The notes under the pieces: generated by a model
Databases searched by the model: none
The model's input: the letters and a program-made list of their open reading frames with translations, nothing else
Told to the model about the DNA's origin: nothing
In this document: positions 26,601 to 42,300 of the stretch, piece after piece
How positions within the stretch are numbered: position 1 is the stretch's first letter
Layout of the letters: the number at the start of each line of letters is the position of its first letter
Program-made: the position numbers and the translations under genes
Source of the DNA: Ostrinia nubilalis
Lineage: Eukaryota > Arthropoda > Insecta > Lepidoptera > Crambidae
DNA length: 64,000 bases
Assembly: GCF_963855985.1 (NCBI RefSeq)
Contig: NC_087106.1
Span: 9,097,001 to 9,161,000 of the forward strand
Reading direction: 5' to 3'

Positions 26601-29600
26601 TAAAATTTTTAGTGGAGGACGATTGGATGGAACGGGCCTCAAACTTGAGCGATTAAGGTCAAACTCGTGAGCAGACGATGTTATTCAAAGCTTATTGCCA
26701 CTGCTGTCAGTCTTGTAATTTATTCTTTTAGAAGAGATGATACGAATGTCTTCAAAAACGGAGTCTTCGCTAGGAATTCAAAAACGTAGAGCATTCCACT
26801 TGACACAATAGTGGTGGAGTTTAAAGTTTCCAGGACCTGTCCATCCCTACAACCACATGAGTAGGTACAGAAAGTTTATGGAATAAATGACTATGACCAT
26901 GACTACCTACAACCTCGTGATCATATGCTTGAAAGAGTGCATCGCCTAACTAAAATGAACTAGTTTTGCACCGAATGCACTCGTATTCGCGGGATGATGA
27001 CACAGCGCGGGATCTCTAATCATCGTAATAACATCCTGTGTAGGTCAGGGGGGACACAAAGGAAGCACTTCAAAAACAATCAATCATTCGTTTATAACAA
27101 CACTAATATCCTTTCGTTACAACTAAAATCCTCTCGTTTCAAGATCTGCAACTCCCGCGCACTAAGAAGTAAGAACTCAGTTTACAGCGCACTAAACTTA
27201 ATAGCATGTACCTACCTACTTATTCTGAGTTATAGGTAGTTATGTACCTAGTTTGCCAATGAAGGTTTCATAGCCAGGGAACGATAAAACTGTCCGTAAA
27301 AACAAAGGTTGATCAGAAAAACAGGAGTTCGAAGCTGAATCCTCTCGGTGCCAAAAAAATATTTAAACCCGAAACCTTTCCCAAATAAAACTGAATACCT
27401 ACCTGAGACTATTTATCGTTCCATTGGGATTGGGACAATGTTAGCGCTTTCACCAAAGAATATTAATATTATTGTTATCGATATGACAAACATATACCTA
27501 TTGATTCGCCTTTTTGACGTCAAAGGAAGGACTGTTAGCTGAAAAATATATTTTTTACATGAAGGACGTATCAAGTCAACGACAAACTCTTTGTGACGTA
27601 TTAAATTAAACAAAAGCTGTTAACTAATGTTATGTTTTTGTACCTAAGGTATATCCACGTCAAGGTGTTATTTTGTATTCTAAAACATAGGTAGGTAGGG
27701 TACAACTTACCTACTACACATTAGCCTCATGAAACCCCCTTAAAACTGAGAAGTGTTACTTATCTATTTCCTTTTAAACATTATCATCAACTTTATCCGA
27801 AAAGCCAAAACAATATGAGTATCCATGTTAACTAGAGATAAATGGTAGGTAGGTTGATAAATTTAAAACATTAATGTCACGTGCCATGTATGTGCACTGT
27901 GATACTGGCATGTAATAAGTATCATACTGACTGGTCACCTAACCTTTGATCTTGGAAGGTCCTTGCCTCATAGATAATAATATGAGTAATGGAAGATATC
28001 TTTCAATTAACAATAATTGGTTATTACCTACTTTTACGAGTCTTTCAGAAAGCGACGCAATTATTGCAAGATACCTACTGAAAGTTGTGACACATACGTT
28101 TTAGTTAGGTACATAAGAGTCAATTGCTAACTCTAATTAAGTGAATAGTGCCGAAATAGATGATGCTTTGTTTTCCCAAGAATTTCCAAATGCATTCTGC
28201 GGATGGCCTGTTTTTCTGAAAGTGCCAGCAAAACTCGTTTAGGCCAGGCTTAACTAAGCAACGATTCTGAATTAACATCATTTAAAATTAATTAAACAAA
28301 TCACAAAGATTGTAGGTATCAGCCCTCGACAACGCTAAAGTAACTTTGTTTCAGGGTAAGATTCAAAGTTTCCGAAGGGAAAAGTGCTTGTTTGACTTAC
28401 TAATCACTTAGACGATAAATAAATGTAGTCTTAAAGAATCCCAAAGTTTCCACTTGGTAGAGTCGGTTAACGAGGAATTTGATCCCTATGGTGAAGAACT
28501 GTTAGAAACTAAAACAAGAACTAAAATATTAAGTAAAAGAATAGTACCTATTATATTATCTGTGGTAAAAGTAACTATTTACCCGAATTTTCAAGAACGA
28601 ATGAAGCGTTACAAAGTGTGATACGAAATTTCAGACAGTGATTGACTGAATATAACTCGTATTGTCAAATTAATTTAATAAAAGTTTTAAAAAGGCGGTT
28701 CATAATGTGGACCGGTTAGCAAGTCTGAGTAGAAATTCACCAAACCATCTCATTGAAATGCAATTAGTGCAAATACATTTCCATAATATGTACCTAACTC
28801 AGTTAAGAATCGACCTATTTGTGCAGCGTAGGAGGAACTTGGAACCCTCTTTGCTTAGCACTCAGCAGTTCGGATCCTTGCAAAGTAATCAGGGTTGATC
28901 TATGTGGAGAATGGTATTGACCGGGGATGACGTCACTACGGCAGCGCTGAACCTCTGACGTCACGTTTCGCATAGCTTTAAAATAGATTAGCGAAATTCA
29001 GTTTCCTGCATGTGGGCCAATTTCATGTAGGTACTTACCTACTTAATCCACAATAAGATTGACCCGAATCACACTTTCTTGATGCTAATTTTACTGTCGA
29101 TGATGAGATCCAAGATGGAGACATAGATCTAATCGGTAAATACCTGGTTATTATGGCACTCAGATGCTTTAGACGTAACCTAATATCTATTGTCTTCAAT
29201 TGGCAAGTAACAAGTTCCTAATTGAATTCTAGAGTAATAATTAGATCCATTTGTTAAGTGCGCTTGCGGGATGCATTGTTTCACTGCAGAAAACAATATT
29301 AGCTAAGCTACGAAGAAATAGGAGGAAGTGCTTAATGAAAAACCACTAGCAAATGGTCGGTCCCGGCTTCGAAGTTCGAGAAATCTCTATCTGCCTGGTA
29401 GGTACCTACATCCAAGATTTTCCACAAAAATATGCACCTATAAAAGTAGGTAATCTGAGTCCATCGTGTAATGGAATCCGTATTATTTTAAAGTTGGTTT
29501 TCATTGCTGAAAATATTCGGTCTTAACATAATTAATACATTGACTCATTTTCATATTCATGTCATTGAGGGCAACAGCTTAGTAATAAATCGTCTAGCTA

Positions 29601-32600
29601 CGAAATAGTTTAATCAAATGCGCGCGGCACACTTATAGTTCCCAATAAAATCGAACTTTGAACCGTAATAATGCTTACTGCTTAGACATAGAAATAGGCA
29701 AAGACAGTCATCTAAAAATATACAAGTACCCTGGCAGTAGGCGGGAGTAGCGTAATGCGTTCAATGTCATTCACAATCGGTAACAGACACGTGTGTTAAC
29801 AGTCACGTGTTTCAGCATAATACGTATAACCGACTTATCGTAGGGTAAGTGCGCTAGTTTTCGTCCAATTATCGGAGTTGCCAACTTTGTGATGCGAAAT
29901 GAATTTCTTAAAATACCCTTACTCATATGTATCATATGTCATTTTAGTCCTTATATAGTCTACTTTACGTTAATATTATATGACAATAAGTAAATACCAC
30001 GGGTTTTTTTATAAAAAATATTTTATGCAAAAGAGGCGATTTCATTAGTTTTCGTCCAAAAAAATCAGTTTTCGTCCTAGTGTACGCTAGTTTTCGACCA
30101 CTGTGTAGAAAAAAGGGTGCAGTTGAATTATTAACTTAAAACCAATTCTACAATACAGTAACTATGGATTGTGGTATATCATTTGAAAGGTAATTTTGTT
30201 AGCTTTCAAATGATATCAAAAAGATTTAAATAAGTTTCTTGCCTAAATTTAGGAAAATATTGCAATAGGTCGAAGGACAAATGGACGAAAACTAATCTAC
30301 AGGAATAGCTAATTTTGGTTTTCGTCCACCCCAGTGCTTGCTCATGACGTCATGGACGAAATCACAACAACGTTTAAAGGTGTTTTTTGTTTTCGTCCAC
30401 ATCTTTTTAACGGTTTTTATGGGTTTATCACTGTTAAAAAGTGGACGTAAACTAAAATGTTTAATGTCATAGCAATAAAGATCATTTGGAAAAATTAAAC
30501 ATTGTATTTTGTAGGTCCATTGAAGTAAAATGATTATTAAAAATATTAACTAGGTGTCAGGGTTTCCGTCCACGTGGACGAAAACCAAAATCTTGCAAAA
30601 TTGTTATGCTAGTATTAGTCCACTTAATTATCTAAGATTTCTATACAAAAACTTTAATAAACCCTTAAAATAGTGTTTATTATGCTAATAATTAGACATA
30701 CGTGCCAAAAACATTACGTAAAGTAGTTAAAACAGTAATTAAACATACCATGAAAGTTCCCTACCGGCACGTTTTTTTCTAACTTGACGACGTTTCCCAT
30801 TCACCTGTGTGCAGCAGCAACTTCCGTAGATTTATTTGGAGTTATTACTTGTCAAATTACATTTTCATGCAGGCAGAACTGTTACTTAGATATTATAGAT
30901 TGTAACAAGTCCAAACTTGCACGGAAAGTTAGGTTTGTATTCTAATTTTCCGTATTTGTTTGTGGCAAGTCGGTCAAATGGACGAAAACAGGAGCTGGAC
31001 GGAAAACCGGCGCAATTACCCTATTTGTCTGACGTACATCGACGCTGTACTTGGTAATGACTGGTAAACAAACAGTTGGAACTTGGATGGAACGCTTCGA
31101 CGAGTGGAAAACTACGCGGGGGCAAACGCCGCGACTGAAAGAGTTTCGATATCGGCCAAAAATGTGACTGGCAGAGTTGATTTGTTAATTTTAGATGAAG
31201 AAACATTGTCAAAGTGGTCAAAGCTTAACAAAGTAGGTAGTTACCCTAAAAAGAAGAAGTAGGTAGTTACCCTTCTTTACAAAAAGGAACCTAAAATACA
31301 GTAAACGAGGCCAAATTGATAAACTAGATATTTGAGGAAAGCAGCTAAATTCATGTTCAGAGTTGTGTTCAGAGTTAATAACAATGTATTTCGCGTTATA
31401 CCTAACCTACCTACCAATGACTTCCACGTCATACCAGGATAAACACAAAATGATTATTTTGTTAATAGGTAGGTAGTACAAGTAAGTTAAATATAACATC
31501 AGTGTTTACATTGCAAAACAATACTTATATCATCATTATCATCATCATCTCTAACAACCTGGCTTCAACATTTGGCTGTTTAGGTACTCATAATTCAAAT
31601 AGAGTTGAATCTTATCAACAACAACAATGCTATAAATAATTATTTTATTATAGGTAACTAATATGACAAAGTTAAGACCAGATAAGATGTTATTGTTATT
31701 CTATGTTACATGTACCTATGTCTCAGAATTCAGAACACAAAACTTTCATATTTAATAGTCATAAATGAGTAGGTTACCTATAAATAATATTTTTGCTAAT
31801 GAAATAAATTGTGCATATATCTACTTATTGGATAGGAAACTATTTTGTCAACAATTAAATTGGTAAATTGAGCATAATTCCCATAATTTACGAACGTTCA
31901 TGAAATCAGAAATTTAATTAACCGTAAAATGTTCCCTTTTGGAAAATGAATAATGTAAGCGAGATCATAATCATGACTTATTTTCCACTGTTTATGAACA
32001 AAAATATACTAAAAATATTTCGTAACAAAACGACTTGTCGCAAGAAGGTAATAAATGCACTTGCGTCGTAAAATATAATAAGATTTCTATTTTAGGTACA
32101 TATTATTGTTAAATTTTATACGTTACAAAGTTTTAACAATGTAAAGAATTTGATGACAAATGCATCTACTTAGATAGCCGGTTTTTTTTATATAAAGTAG
32201 GTACTTTATAACTAATTAAAATTATAACAAAGCGACCATGGAAAAGTCCAGATATAATAGAAAAACCACGTTAACTATTACATTGTTCACAATAACCGTT
32301 TATTATTAAAGAAAAGTGGGAAACGTAACACGTGCTTTCACTGTAGTTTAGGTAAACAAGTTTTGTATGCTGACATACAAAATAATTACAGAGTTGAATA
32401 ACAAAAGATTTCATAACAAGTCAGTATGATTTGATTAGCTAAATAGCTACACACGCACGAGAGGGTGCAGTCCTGTTGTCCCCCCTGGCTAGGGGAGACA
32501 ACAGGACTAGATTTTCAATCAATGATTTGAGGACTGTTGTCCCCCCTGGCAAACATTGGGTATTTAGAAGCCATATATTTTTGTAACATTTAAGAAGTTC

Positions 32601-35600
32601 TGGAGTACCTGACTAAATGCCATATTGCCAAACTAAATACCTAAACGTAGGATGTCAAATAATAATTAACATTTAACGAAAAAAATATATTTCTGACTGT
32701 TCCAAAATCTCGGACTGGATTTTTAATCAATGATTTGAGGACTGTTGTCCCCCCTGGCAAACATTATTTAAAAGCCATGTATTTTTATAACATAATTTGT
32801 GAAATACTGAAGTACTTGACTGAATGCCAAATTCCCAAACTGAGTGAATACCTAAACGTTTGTTAAATAATAATTACCATTTTGATAAAATCAAAATCAT
32901 AATTATCTTTATTTGTTTAGACTAATTAAATTAGTACTTACAAATCGTCAAATGCTCTTAAGGAGCCTATACATGTCTCATTCTTTTTTTGCCCTACTAC
33001 CTAAACGTTTGATAAATAATAATTGATAACGAAAAAAATAAGGTGTTGGTGCCGGTATTGACACCTAGAAACTTGAAATTTGGCAGGTAGGTTCCTTATA
33101 GGGTGTAGACATCTGCCAAGAACGGATTTTATTTATCTATTTATTTAAGGATAGGAAATAATACGAAGCATATAATAGGATTTTACGAAATTCCACACAT
33201 AAGGGGGTAAAACGGACTCTACTCGTACGAAGTTGCGGGCGGCCGCTAGTTGAATCACTGAGCAATTAATTTGTTGAGAATTAATTGATTAATTTAAAAT
33301 TATGCAGTTTTAGTGTCCTACCTACTAATATTATAAATGCGAAAATTTGTGAGTATGGAATAGTATAGATGTTTGATACTCTTTCACGTAAAAACTACTA
33401 AACGGATTTTTAGTCAACTTTACAGAAGACAATATTTTTTATACATGAGAATAGCATATACTTACTTAGCTTTTGTTTACAGCTTTGTCCACGTAAATTT
33501 TTTTCTGTCACAGAAAAAAATATACAGGGTGTTAGGTAAATGGGTATATGAGCCGACACTAGCCCATGTTAACATAGGCATATAAATGGTATGGTGAAGT
33601 CAGAAATTTGATATCATGATTTTATTTTTTTAAATTTTCATACAAAATAAATTTTATAAAATCCGATTTGTATGAACATTAAAATAATTAAAATGAAGAT
33701 ATCAATTTTCTAACTTCACCATACCATTTATATGCCCATGTTAACATGGGCTAGTGTCGGCTCATATACCCATTTACCTAACACCCTGTATATTTTTTTC
33801 TGTGACAAAAAAATTTACGTGGACAAAGCTGTAAACAAAAGCTAAGTAAGTATATGCTATTCTCATGTATAAAAAATATTGTCTTCTGTAAAGTTGACTA
33901 AAAATCCGTTTAGTAGTTTTTACGTGAAAGAGTATCAAACATCTATACTATTCCATACTCACAAATTTTCGCATTTATAATATTAGTAGGTAGGACACTA
34001 AAACTGCATAATTTTAAATTAATCAATTAATTCTCAACAAATTAATTGCTCAGTGATTCAACTAGCGGCCGCCCGCAACTTCGTACGAGTAGAGTCCGTT
34101 TTACCCCCTTATGTGTGGAATTTCGTAAAATCCTATTATATGCTTCGTATTATTTCCTATCCTTAAATAAATAGATAAATAAAATCCGTTCTTGGCAGAT
34201 GTCTACACCCTATAAGGAACCTACCTGCCAAATTTCAAGTTTCTAGGTGTCAATACCGGCACCAACACCTTATTTTTTTCGTTATCAATTATTATTTATC
34301 AAACGTTTAGGTAGTAGGGCAAAAAAAGAATGAGACATGTATAGGCTCCTTAAGAGCATTTGACGATTTGTAAGTACTAATTTAATTAGTCTAAACAAAT
34401 AAAGATAATTATGATTTTGATTTTATCAAAATGGTAATTATTATTTAACAAACGTTTAGGTATTCACTCAGTTTGGGAATTTGGCATTCAGTCAAGTACT
34501 TCAGTATTTCACAAATTATGTTATAAAAATACATGGCTTTTAAATAATGTTTGCCAGGGGGGACAACAGTCCTCAAATCATTGATTAAAAATCCAGTCCG
34601 AGATTTTGGAACAGTCAGAAATATATTTTTTTCGTTAAATGTTAATTATTATTTGACATCCTACGTTTAGGTATTTAGTTTGGCAATATGGCATTTAGTC
34701 AGGTACTCCAGAACTTCTTAAATGTTACAAAAATATATGGCTTCTAAATACCCAATGTTTGCCAGGGGGGACAACAGTCCTCAAATCATTGATTGAAAAT
34801 CTAGTCCTGTTGTCTCCCCTAGCCAGGGGGGACAACAGGATTTCGAAATCCTGTTGGCTCCCCCAGGGGGGCCAAGCAGGGGGGACAACAGGACTGCACC
34901 GCACGAGAGCTAGAAAGTAAAGGACATTTAGTGAAAATAATGGCAATAGATAAAGAAAACATCGTTCTAAAATTCTAAATGGTAGCGATCTCGAAGGCTC
35001 TTCGAATCGAACCTTCGTTTGATTTCTAGGTAGGGCTCGCACAATAAAGATATCAATTCGATGTGGTCTCCCGCTCGCAGTTAGATTAGGGCATTACAGG
35101 GGCTAAATAAACTAGATTGCCTGATCAGAAATAAGATACGGTGCTTTGAGACGCATGTGCCTTTAGTGTGTTTATTTCCAGAGACAAGGGTAAAATCTTA
35201 TTAATATGGCAATCTAGTAAATGTATAAAGAAAAAGTCACAATTATGAATTGATACCACGTTACCTACTTAACATAATACATTGGCTAGTTACTTTTTTA
35301 GAGAATATCTTTAACTACAAATTGTCGTAGTCATGCCTACACTACATAAACTTTAATGTTTCTTACATCAACTTGGCCTATTATTAACTTTGACTTTCTA
35401 CTTTCAACAAAGGTTATCTACTCCATCTCGTCAGCTATAAGTGCTATAACATTAACCATGGTATTTTGTGGAAAATCTTATAATTTCCCAACAAATAAAT
35501 ATACTTGGCGCGATGACGCGACAGAAACGTGACCCTGAAACGAGGGAATCGATCTGTTTGGGTATCCACTCTATCCACCCATCTGTTCCAGACTTGCGAA

Positions 35601-38600
35601 GGAACATTCAGCCTTGGGGTACCGTCTTATGGTCTATAATAATCTAGCCGGTATTTGTTTATGAGAAAATGTCGTAAAAGCTATTCTAATACACACCGTG
35701 GATAGAAGAAATGTTACTCAAATGGTAAGTAGATATTATGCTATCTAGATAGATAGGTATCACAGTGGATAGCATTTTAATTAAAGTAGGTAGTAATAGG
35801 ACCTAATTTTGACAAAATGAACTTCGAACACGATTTTATTTTCGAGCACGTTGTAAAATTGTGCCTGTAAATAAAAACAGTAATTTACAAACTACTGCAT
35901 TTCTGTTCTGCACCCAATAATTTACCCGACAACAGTGCCTACATAAATTACATCGTGCTACATGGTCCTTCGAGCCGGATATGAACCTATGGATGTGCAA
36001 TCCAAATGCAAACATAAACCCGACTAACATTAAACTGTGCAATAGCTTTGATTGCAAAGTTCCAAGGTTCAGACATAGTTTCAAGAAGTTTTGGTCATTT
36101 TAACAATACATATTTCTAATGGCTATTAGCGTGGGTTAGACTTAGTACCTACTAATACAAGAAACGGATGCATTTTACATTGCATTTAACGTTTACTCAA
36201 GACGTGACGCACGTATTACGAAACTACGCAGTCGTTGGGCAAGCACAGGACGATCCACAAGTATGAAGTAGGTTAGTATATCAATCCAGTTCATATCATA
36301 TAGCCTGCTATATTCTCCTTAATAGTAAAGAGAATAAGGACCATATTAACTGGATGGATGGATGGATCCACTACCCACGCAATAACGCACCAGTGACTTT
36401 TTCTGGGCACCTTTTCTAGGGCATCATTTCCGGACCTTTCCTTTTGAACTTTTTCCGCTCAATAGACAAAAATAATCTTGGGAAATCTTCAGGTGATTTT
36501 ACTGGCAGATGTGAGATGTTATAACATATTAGATAAACGATTATTAAGTGTATTATGTAAAGCCAAAGCAGCAAATAAGTACTATGATTTGCAATGACGG
36601 AAATAAAAATTAAAAAGCACATTTTCTTACAGTAAAACTGGACGCTAGACAAAGTGCGAGTTACATTGTGACTCTGCTTACATGTCTCTATTACAAAACA
36701 TTGATGTCAAAGTATGACCCCGGAACCAGTGGTATAAATACATATTAAAAAATATACAATCATAACAACAAATAAAATCACCAGGATGTGACAACATTAC
36801 CTATGTCCCAAGTTACCTACTACAGTGATAATAAATTATCAACATGGCGGGGCCTCGTAAACATACTGGACTTTAGCCCCAATGAAAAAAATATTCCGCT
36901 GCAATATAAATTTTATTGATTGGTACACAAATTATTAGTAGATAAATATGGTGATGCAGTTTCGCATATAGGTAGGTACCTACCTACATAGTATTAAGAA
37001 CCCATTAAGAGCTATGCCTAGAGATGAGAAATTAAAATAGTATTCAAGTATTTATTATATAGCTTCACACGTGATCGCGTTTAGCGAGATTGATGAATTT
37101 TCCAAAAAAAATTTCGTAAAATCCTGTAACTTTATGATTTTTAAACAAGGAAATAGCCTATTATGATTGTATTGATTGTATTCAAAATTATAAAGCAATA
37201 AATACATATTTTATACTTACGCGTAATATGTATGCCTACTTTTATTATGACTAAGGATGACTGATGATAAGATAAAATGTTAAATATATTTTTCATAAAA
37301 ATATCTATTTCCGTATCATTTTATCTTCTAAGCCTTTCAAGAGATCCATCATTAATTATTATGTTAATTAAGGTATTAATAAGGACAGGGGGTCCAGTAA
37401 AGGGCCCTGCTGCGGCCTGCAGCAGCTCTGCAAACTGTTTCAGTGCGTCTTGCAACGTTTTCAGCAGTGGGAGTGTAGGTTAGAAATGTCTCTTGAGTCG
37501 GTCAAAACCTTCAAAACAATCATTTTCTTTAAGCATAGGAAACAATCGAAGGATAGGGTATTTTATAAGTCAATGCAGAGCCATCCATGGTAGTGAGATG
37601 TACCTACAAAGTCAAACACAGTGGCGAATTAGTTTGTTGTGGAGCTTCTTTTCAGAATGGCAAAATTGTTATCTCGGCAAAGTAGGTAAGTAAAAAAAAT
37701 AAAGACTGTATAGTATAGTTTAACGATTTGTTAGATTCAGTAAAAAGTAAATAACATGACATTTTCGATTTTTTTTTAAAGTTTCAAATGGTCACAATGT
37801 GTCCAAAATGTTGTTATCCTTAATAATTTATTTTTGTTTGCCATTTTAAAACCACTACGTGCACAATTCCGTTTTCTAGCATGTTATTAAGCACGTACTC
37901 GTAACTCTTACATAATAAAATATAAGTCCTTCGTGTTAATTTTGCAGAGATCGTGATTTATTTCACTGGCGGAATAATCCAGAGTTCCAGACCCTGAGTG
38001 AATAATGGAATTGTATGAATTTATTTACTGTAAGTAAGTAAAACCTTTAAACGGTTACATGTAGGTATAAGCAATCAGAAATTGTTGTTTAAGCCATGAA
38101 TATGTAGGTAACTAACCATAAAACAACATTCCTGTAAAACAGTTTAGGTATTTTATAATATAATTTAGGTATGTTACCTTTGATAAATAAATTATGTAAT
38201 ACGCTAATGTTAGAATCCTTACAAAGCCTGCTACTGAAGACCAGACGTAATTTGACACTACATTATTATACAATGTGGCTAGATCCTCAAACCTACTTTG
38301 GTTTCTTATAAGCGGTTTACGGTCACTTCGATAGATAAAATAACACACAACAAAATAAAATTCTGTATCTAGGCGACGTAACATGAAATTTTCATCCTGA
38401 AATCCTCCGTAACGTGTTTTTCATAGTATTATCCCATACGAAGCTCAAGATTCATTCCAGATTCTCAGGATTTGTGGGGGAGAGAGTAGGTAGTGTATAC
38501 CTTTACAGAGTAGTATTTAGCGTACTGAAAAGATTTCAGATCCGAGCAAACGAGGTTCCTTGCTTACCGCATCCGCAGATCCGAAATCTTATCCGAAATG

Positions 38601-39332
38601 CTAATCCGTATAACATGGTCACAAATAGTGTGGTGCGGTGGCCACAGACATTACATTGTGGGCATGATAACCGACATCATAGGTAGACCAATATACAGAT
38701 CCGGAATCAAAGAGTAGGTAGCCCTAATGCAGCACTGGTTCGTGGTGAAAAGAACTCAACAACGAGCGAATGCTCTTAAACAGATGTTTCTGCAATTCTT
38801 TTACGATTTTCTTTTAGACGTCCAGACTTAATTAAGATACCGGTTCAACATTAAACGGTGACAGCAAAGTCATTGCAAGGTCTCGCTCGTACCTACATAT
38901 ATCGTATTATTTAGGTATGTCTCGTCTCGCTCGAGTTCAAGCTATTGCCGATTTTTAGAATTACATAATAAATGTCTCTTTTATGGAATTAGAATTGTTG
39001 GTTTATGTATTTCTGCGTTTTACATTTCCGAATGCATTTACCTGATGCTAACCCGAAGGCTGACGAGTTATATGTTTTTCTGGGTTGTTGTTGTTTTTCT
39101 GCAGAAGCTAGAATTTTAAATGTTCTTTTTAAATAATAACATTATGAATAACTAGCTTTCCGCCCGCGGCTTCGCCCGCGTGGAATTTTGTCTGTCACAG
39201 AAAAACTTTATCGCGCGCGTCCCTGTTTCAAAAACCGGGATAAAAACTATCCTATGTTCTTTCCCGGGACTCAAACTATCTCTATGCCAAATTTCATCAA
39301 AATCGGTTGCGAGGTTTAAGCGGGAAAGCGTA

Positions 39333-39381
<49 letters not shown>

Positions 39382-42300
39382 GTTACTTTCGCATTTATAA
39401 TATTAGTTGGGATAGTTGGGATAGTTGGGATACGTTACAAGTGGGCAAAATTGACTATTACAGGCGGGATTCCAGACAAAAGTTTTAGTCGCCTACACGA
39501 CGAGTGTGTAAAATTATCTGGGGTAGGGTAATTGCGCCGGTTTTCCGTCCAGCTCCTGTTTTCGTCCATTTGACCGACTTGCCACAAACAAATACGGAAA
39601 ATTAGAATACAAACCTAACTTTCCGTGCATGTTTGGACTTGTTACAATCTATAATATCTAAGTAACAGTTCTGCCTGCATGAAAATGTAATTTGACAAGT
39701 AATAACTCCAAAAAAATCTACGGAAGTTGCTGCTGCACACAGGTGAATGGAAAACGTCGTCAAGTTAGAAAAAAAACGTGCCGGTAGGGAACTTTCATGG
39801 TATGTTTAATTACTGTTTTAGCTACTTTACGTAATGTTTTTGGCACGTATGTCTAATTATTAGCATAATAAACACTATTTTAAGGGTTTATTAAAGTTTT
39901 TGTATAGAAATCTTAGATAATTAAGTGGACTAATACTAGCATAACAATTTTGCAAGATTTTGGTTTTCGTCCACGTGGACGGAAACCCTGACCCCTAGTT
40001 AATATTTTTAATAATCATTTTACTTCAATGGACCTACAAAATACAATGTTTTTTCTTCCAATATGATCTTTATTGCTATTACATTAAACATTTTAGTTTA
40101 CGTCCACTATTTAACAGTGATAAACCCATAAAAACCGTTAAAAAGATGTGGACGAAAACAAAAAACAGCTTTAAACGTTGTTGTGTTTTCGTCCATGACG
40201 TCATGAGTAGGGATTGCAATCGAATATTCGAATATTCGAATATTCGAATTTAGATTCCAAATTTAATATTCGAATGGTAAATTAACATGTATTCGAATAT
40301 TCGAATATTACAAAAATAAACAGAAAAGATAGAACGAAAACAACTTAGTGTTTGCAAATGTGGTCGGAGGCATCTAATACATATCACCAACTAAAAGAAC
40401 TAGTTATTGATGCTTCCGACTTCATTGGTGAACACTTAAGTTGTCTTGAGAAACCAACGTTCCAAATTACCTGAAAGAGACAACTTTATTGAGCAAAGTC
40501 AGCTAACGATGCTGAAGACTACGGACGGTAATGTCAACAAAAGCCGAGGTTCTGGGTGAGATCGAAAATATTTATGGACAGCTACATACCTCCAAACCTG
40601 TTAATAACTCAGCAACAGATGCAAGTGCTAGGTTAACGCGACACTATACCAAAGACATCCCGTATATCAGCCTATACGAGATTAGGAAGGCTCTCAAACA
40701 GCTAAAGAACAACAAGGCACCGGGTGATGACGGAATAACCTGGGAGCTTCTGAACGCGGGTGGAACACTGAAACTCGTCCCGTCTTACTCTAAGGAACAA
40801 CGCCAGAGGCATGGGATAGAAGCGTGGTGATGCTTTTCTTGGACTATGAGAAGGCCTTTGATTCGATCGATACTTAGGCAGTGCTGCAGTCTCTTCAGCG
40901 GTGCCGTATTGACTATCGGTATATCTAGATGCTGAAATGCCTGTACAAAAACGCTACCATGTCGAGCCGAGTACAGGAGCAGAGCACGAGGGCGATTCCT
41001 CTGCAGCGAGGCGTGAGGCAGAGAGATGTTATTTCTCCGAAACCGTTGACCGCTGTATTGGAAGACGCTTTCAAGCTCCTTGAATGGAAAGGATTAGGCA
41101 TAATTACCTTTCAATAGCGAATACATCACTCAGCTTTGGTTTGCTGACGATAGTCAGCATTGTGGTCATGGCAGAATCGCTTGAAGACCTCGGCACAATG
41201 CTCGAAGACCTTAATAGAGTCTCTCAACAGGCAGGCCTTCGGATGTACGTGGACAAAACGAAGCTTAGGTCCAACGTCCATGTTTCGGTTGGAGCTCGAT
41301 TCTCGAGACTGTATGTCTTCCTCTGACAAACGATTCGGCTATGTAGATTAAATTTCGAGAAAAAGGTAAATCGTCGAATCCAACTCGGCTGGGCAGCGTT
41401 CGGGAAACTATACAACATCTTTTCGACCAAAATACCTCAGTGCCTAAAGACGAAATTCTTCAATCAGTGTGTGTTACCTCTACCAGTGATGGCACACAGC
41501 TCGGAAACGTAGCCTCTTACAATAGGCCTTATAAATAAGCTCAAAATCGCACAGCGTGCTATGGGGAGGGCTATGCTCAGTGTTTCTTTACGAGACAGAA
41601 TCAGAAATGAGGAGATCCGTAAATGAACTAAAGTCGCTGACATAGCCCGACGTATTAGCAAGCTGAAATGGCAATGGGCAGATCACATAGTACGCTGAAA
41701 TGATGGCCGATGGGGCAGCAAGGTTCTGGAGTGGAGGCCACGTACCAAAAAGCGCAGCGTGAGACGTCCACCCACAAAGGTGGACCGAATACCTCATATA
41801 GGATACATGCCGCTGCCAACCAGTCATTGTGGAAGTCATTGGGAGAGGCCTATGTTCAGCAGTGGACGTCCTATGGCTGAATTTATGATGATGATGAGAA
41901 TTTTATAACTGTTTTAAAAACTGTATTGTTAAATAGTTAAAATATAGTTCCTAAAGCAATAAAACCAGCAATAAAACATTGATAATTTAAGTACTTTTTA
42001 TTTTTTTTGAAAGTATTCGAATATTCGAATAATATTCGAATATCACTGAAAAAATATTCGAATATTCGAAATAGAAATCTATCGAATATTTGCAATCTCT
42101 AGTCATGAGCAAGCACTGGGGTGGACGAAAACCAAAATTAGCTATTCCTGTAGATTAGTTTTCGTCCATTTGTCCTTCGACCTATTGCAATATTTTCCTA
42201 AATGACATTGGGAACTTTTTGCCCCACTTTTCGAAAAGTAGCGGACACAAACGAAACCTATCACAGGTGATACATACTAATATCCAATGAATTTCCGTGC

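Noticed and set aside
27765..27785. Alternative MCTS1 exon 1 (CTTTTAAACAT)
   Set aside because: The minus strand gives ATGTTTAAAAG followed by GAAATA, with no GT donor.
35836..36084. 82-codon minus-strand ORF with clustered cysteines
   Set aside because: No start context, splice signals or similarity pattern; consistent with chance in single-copy DNA.
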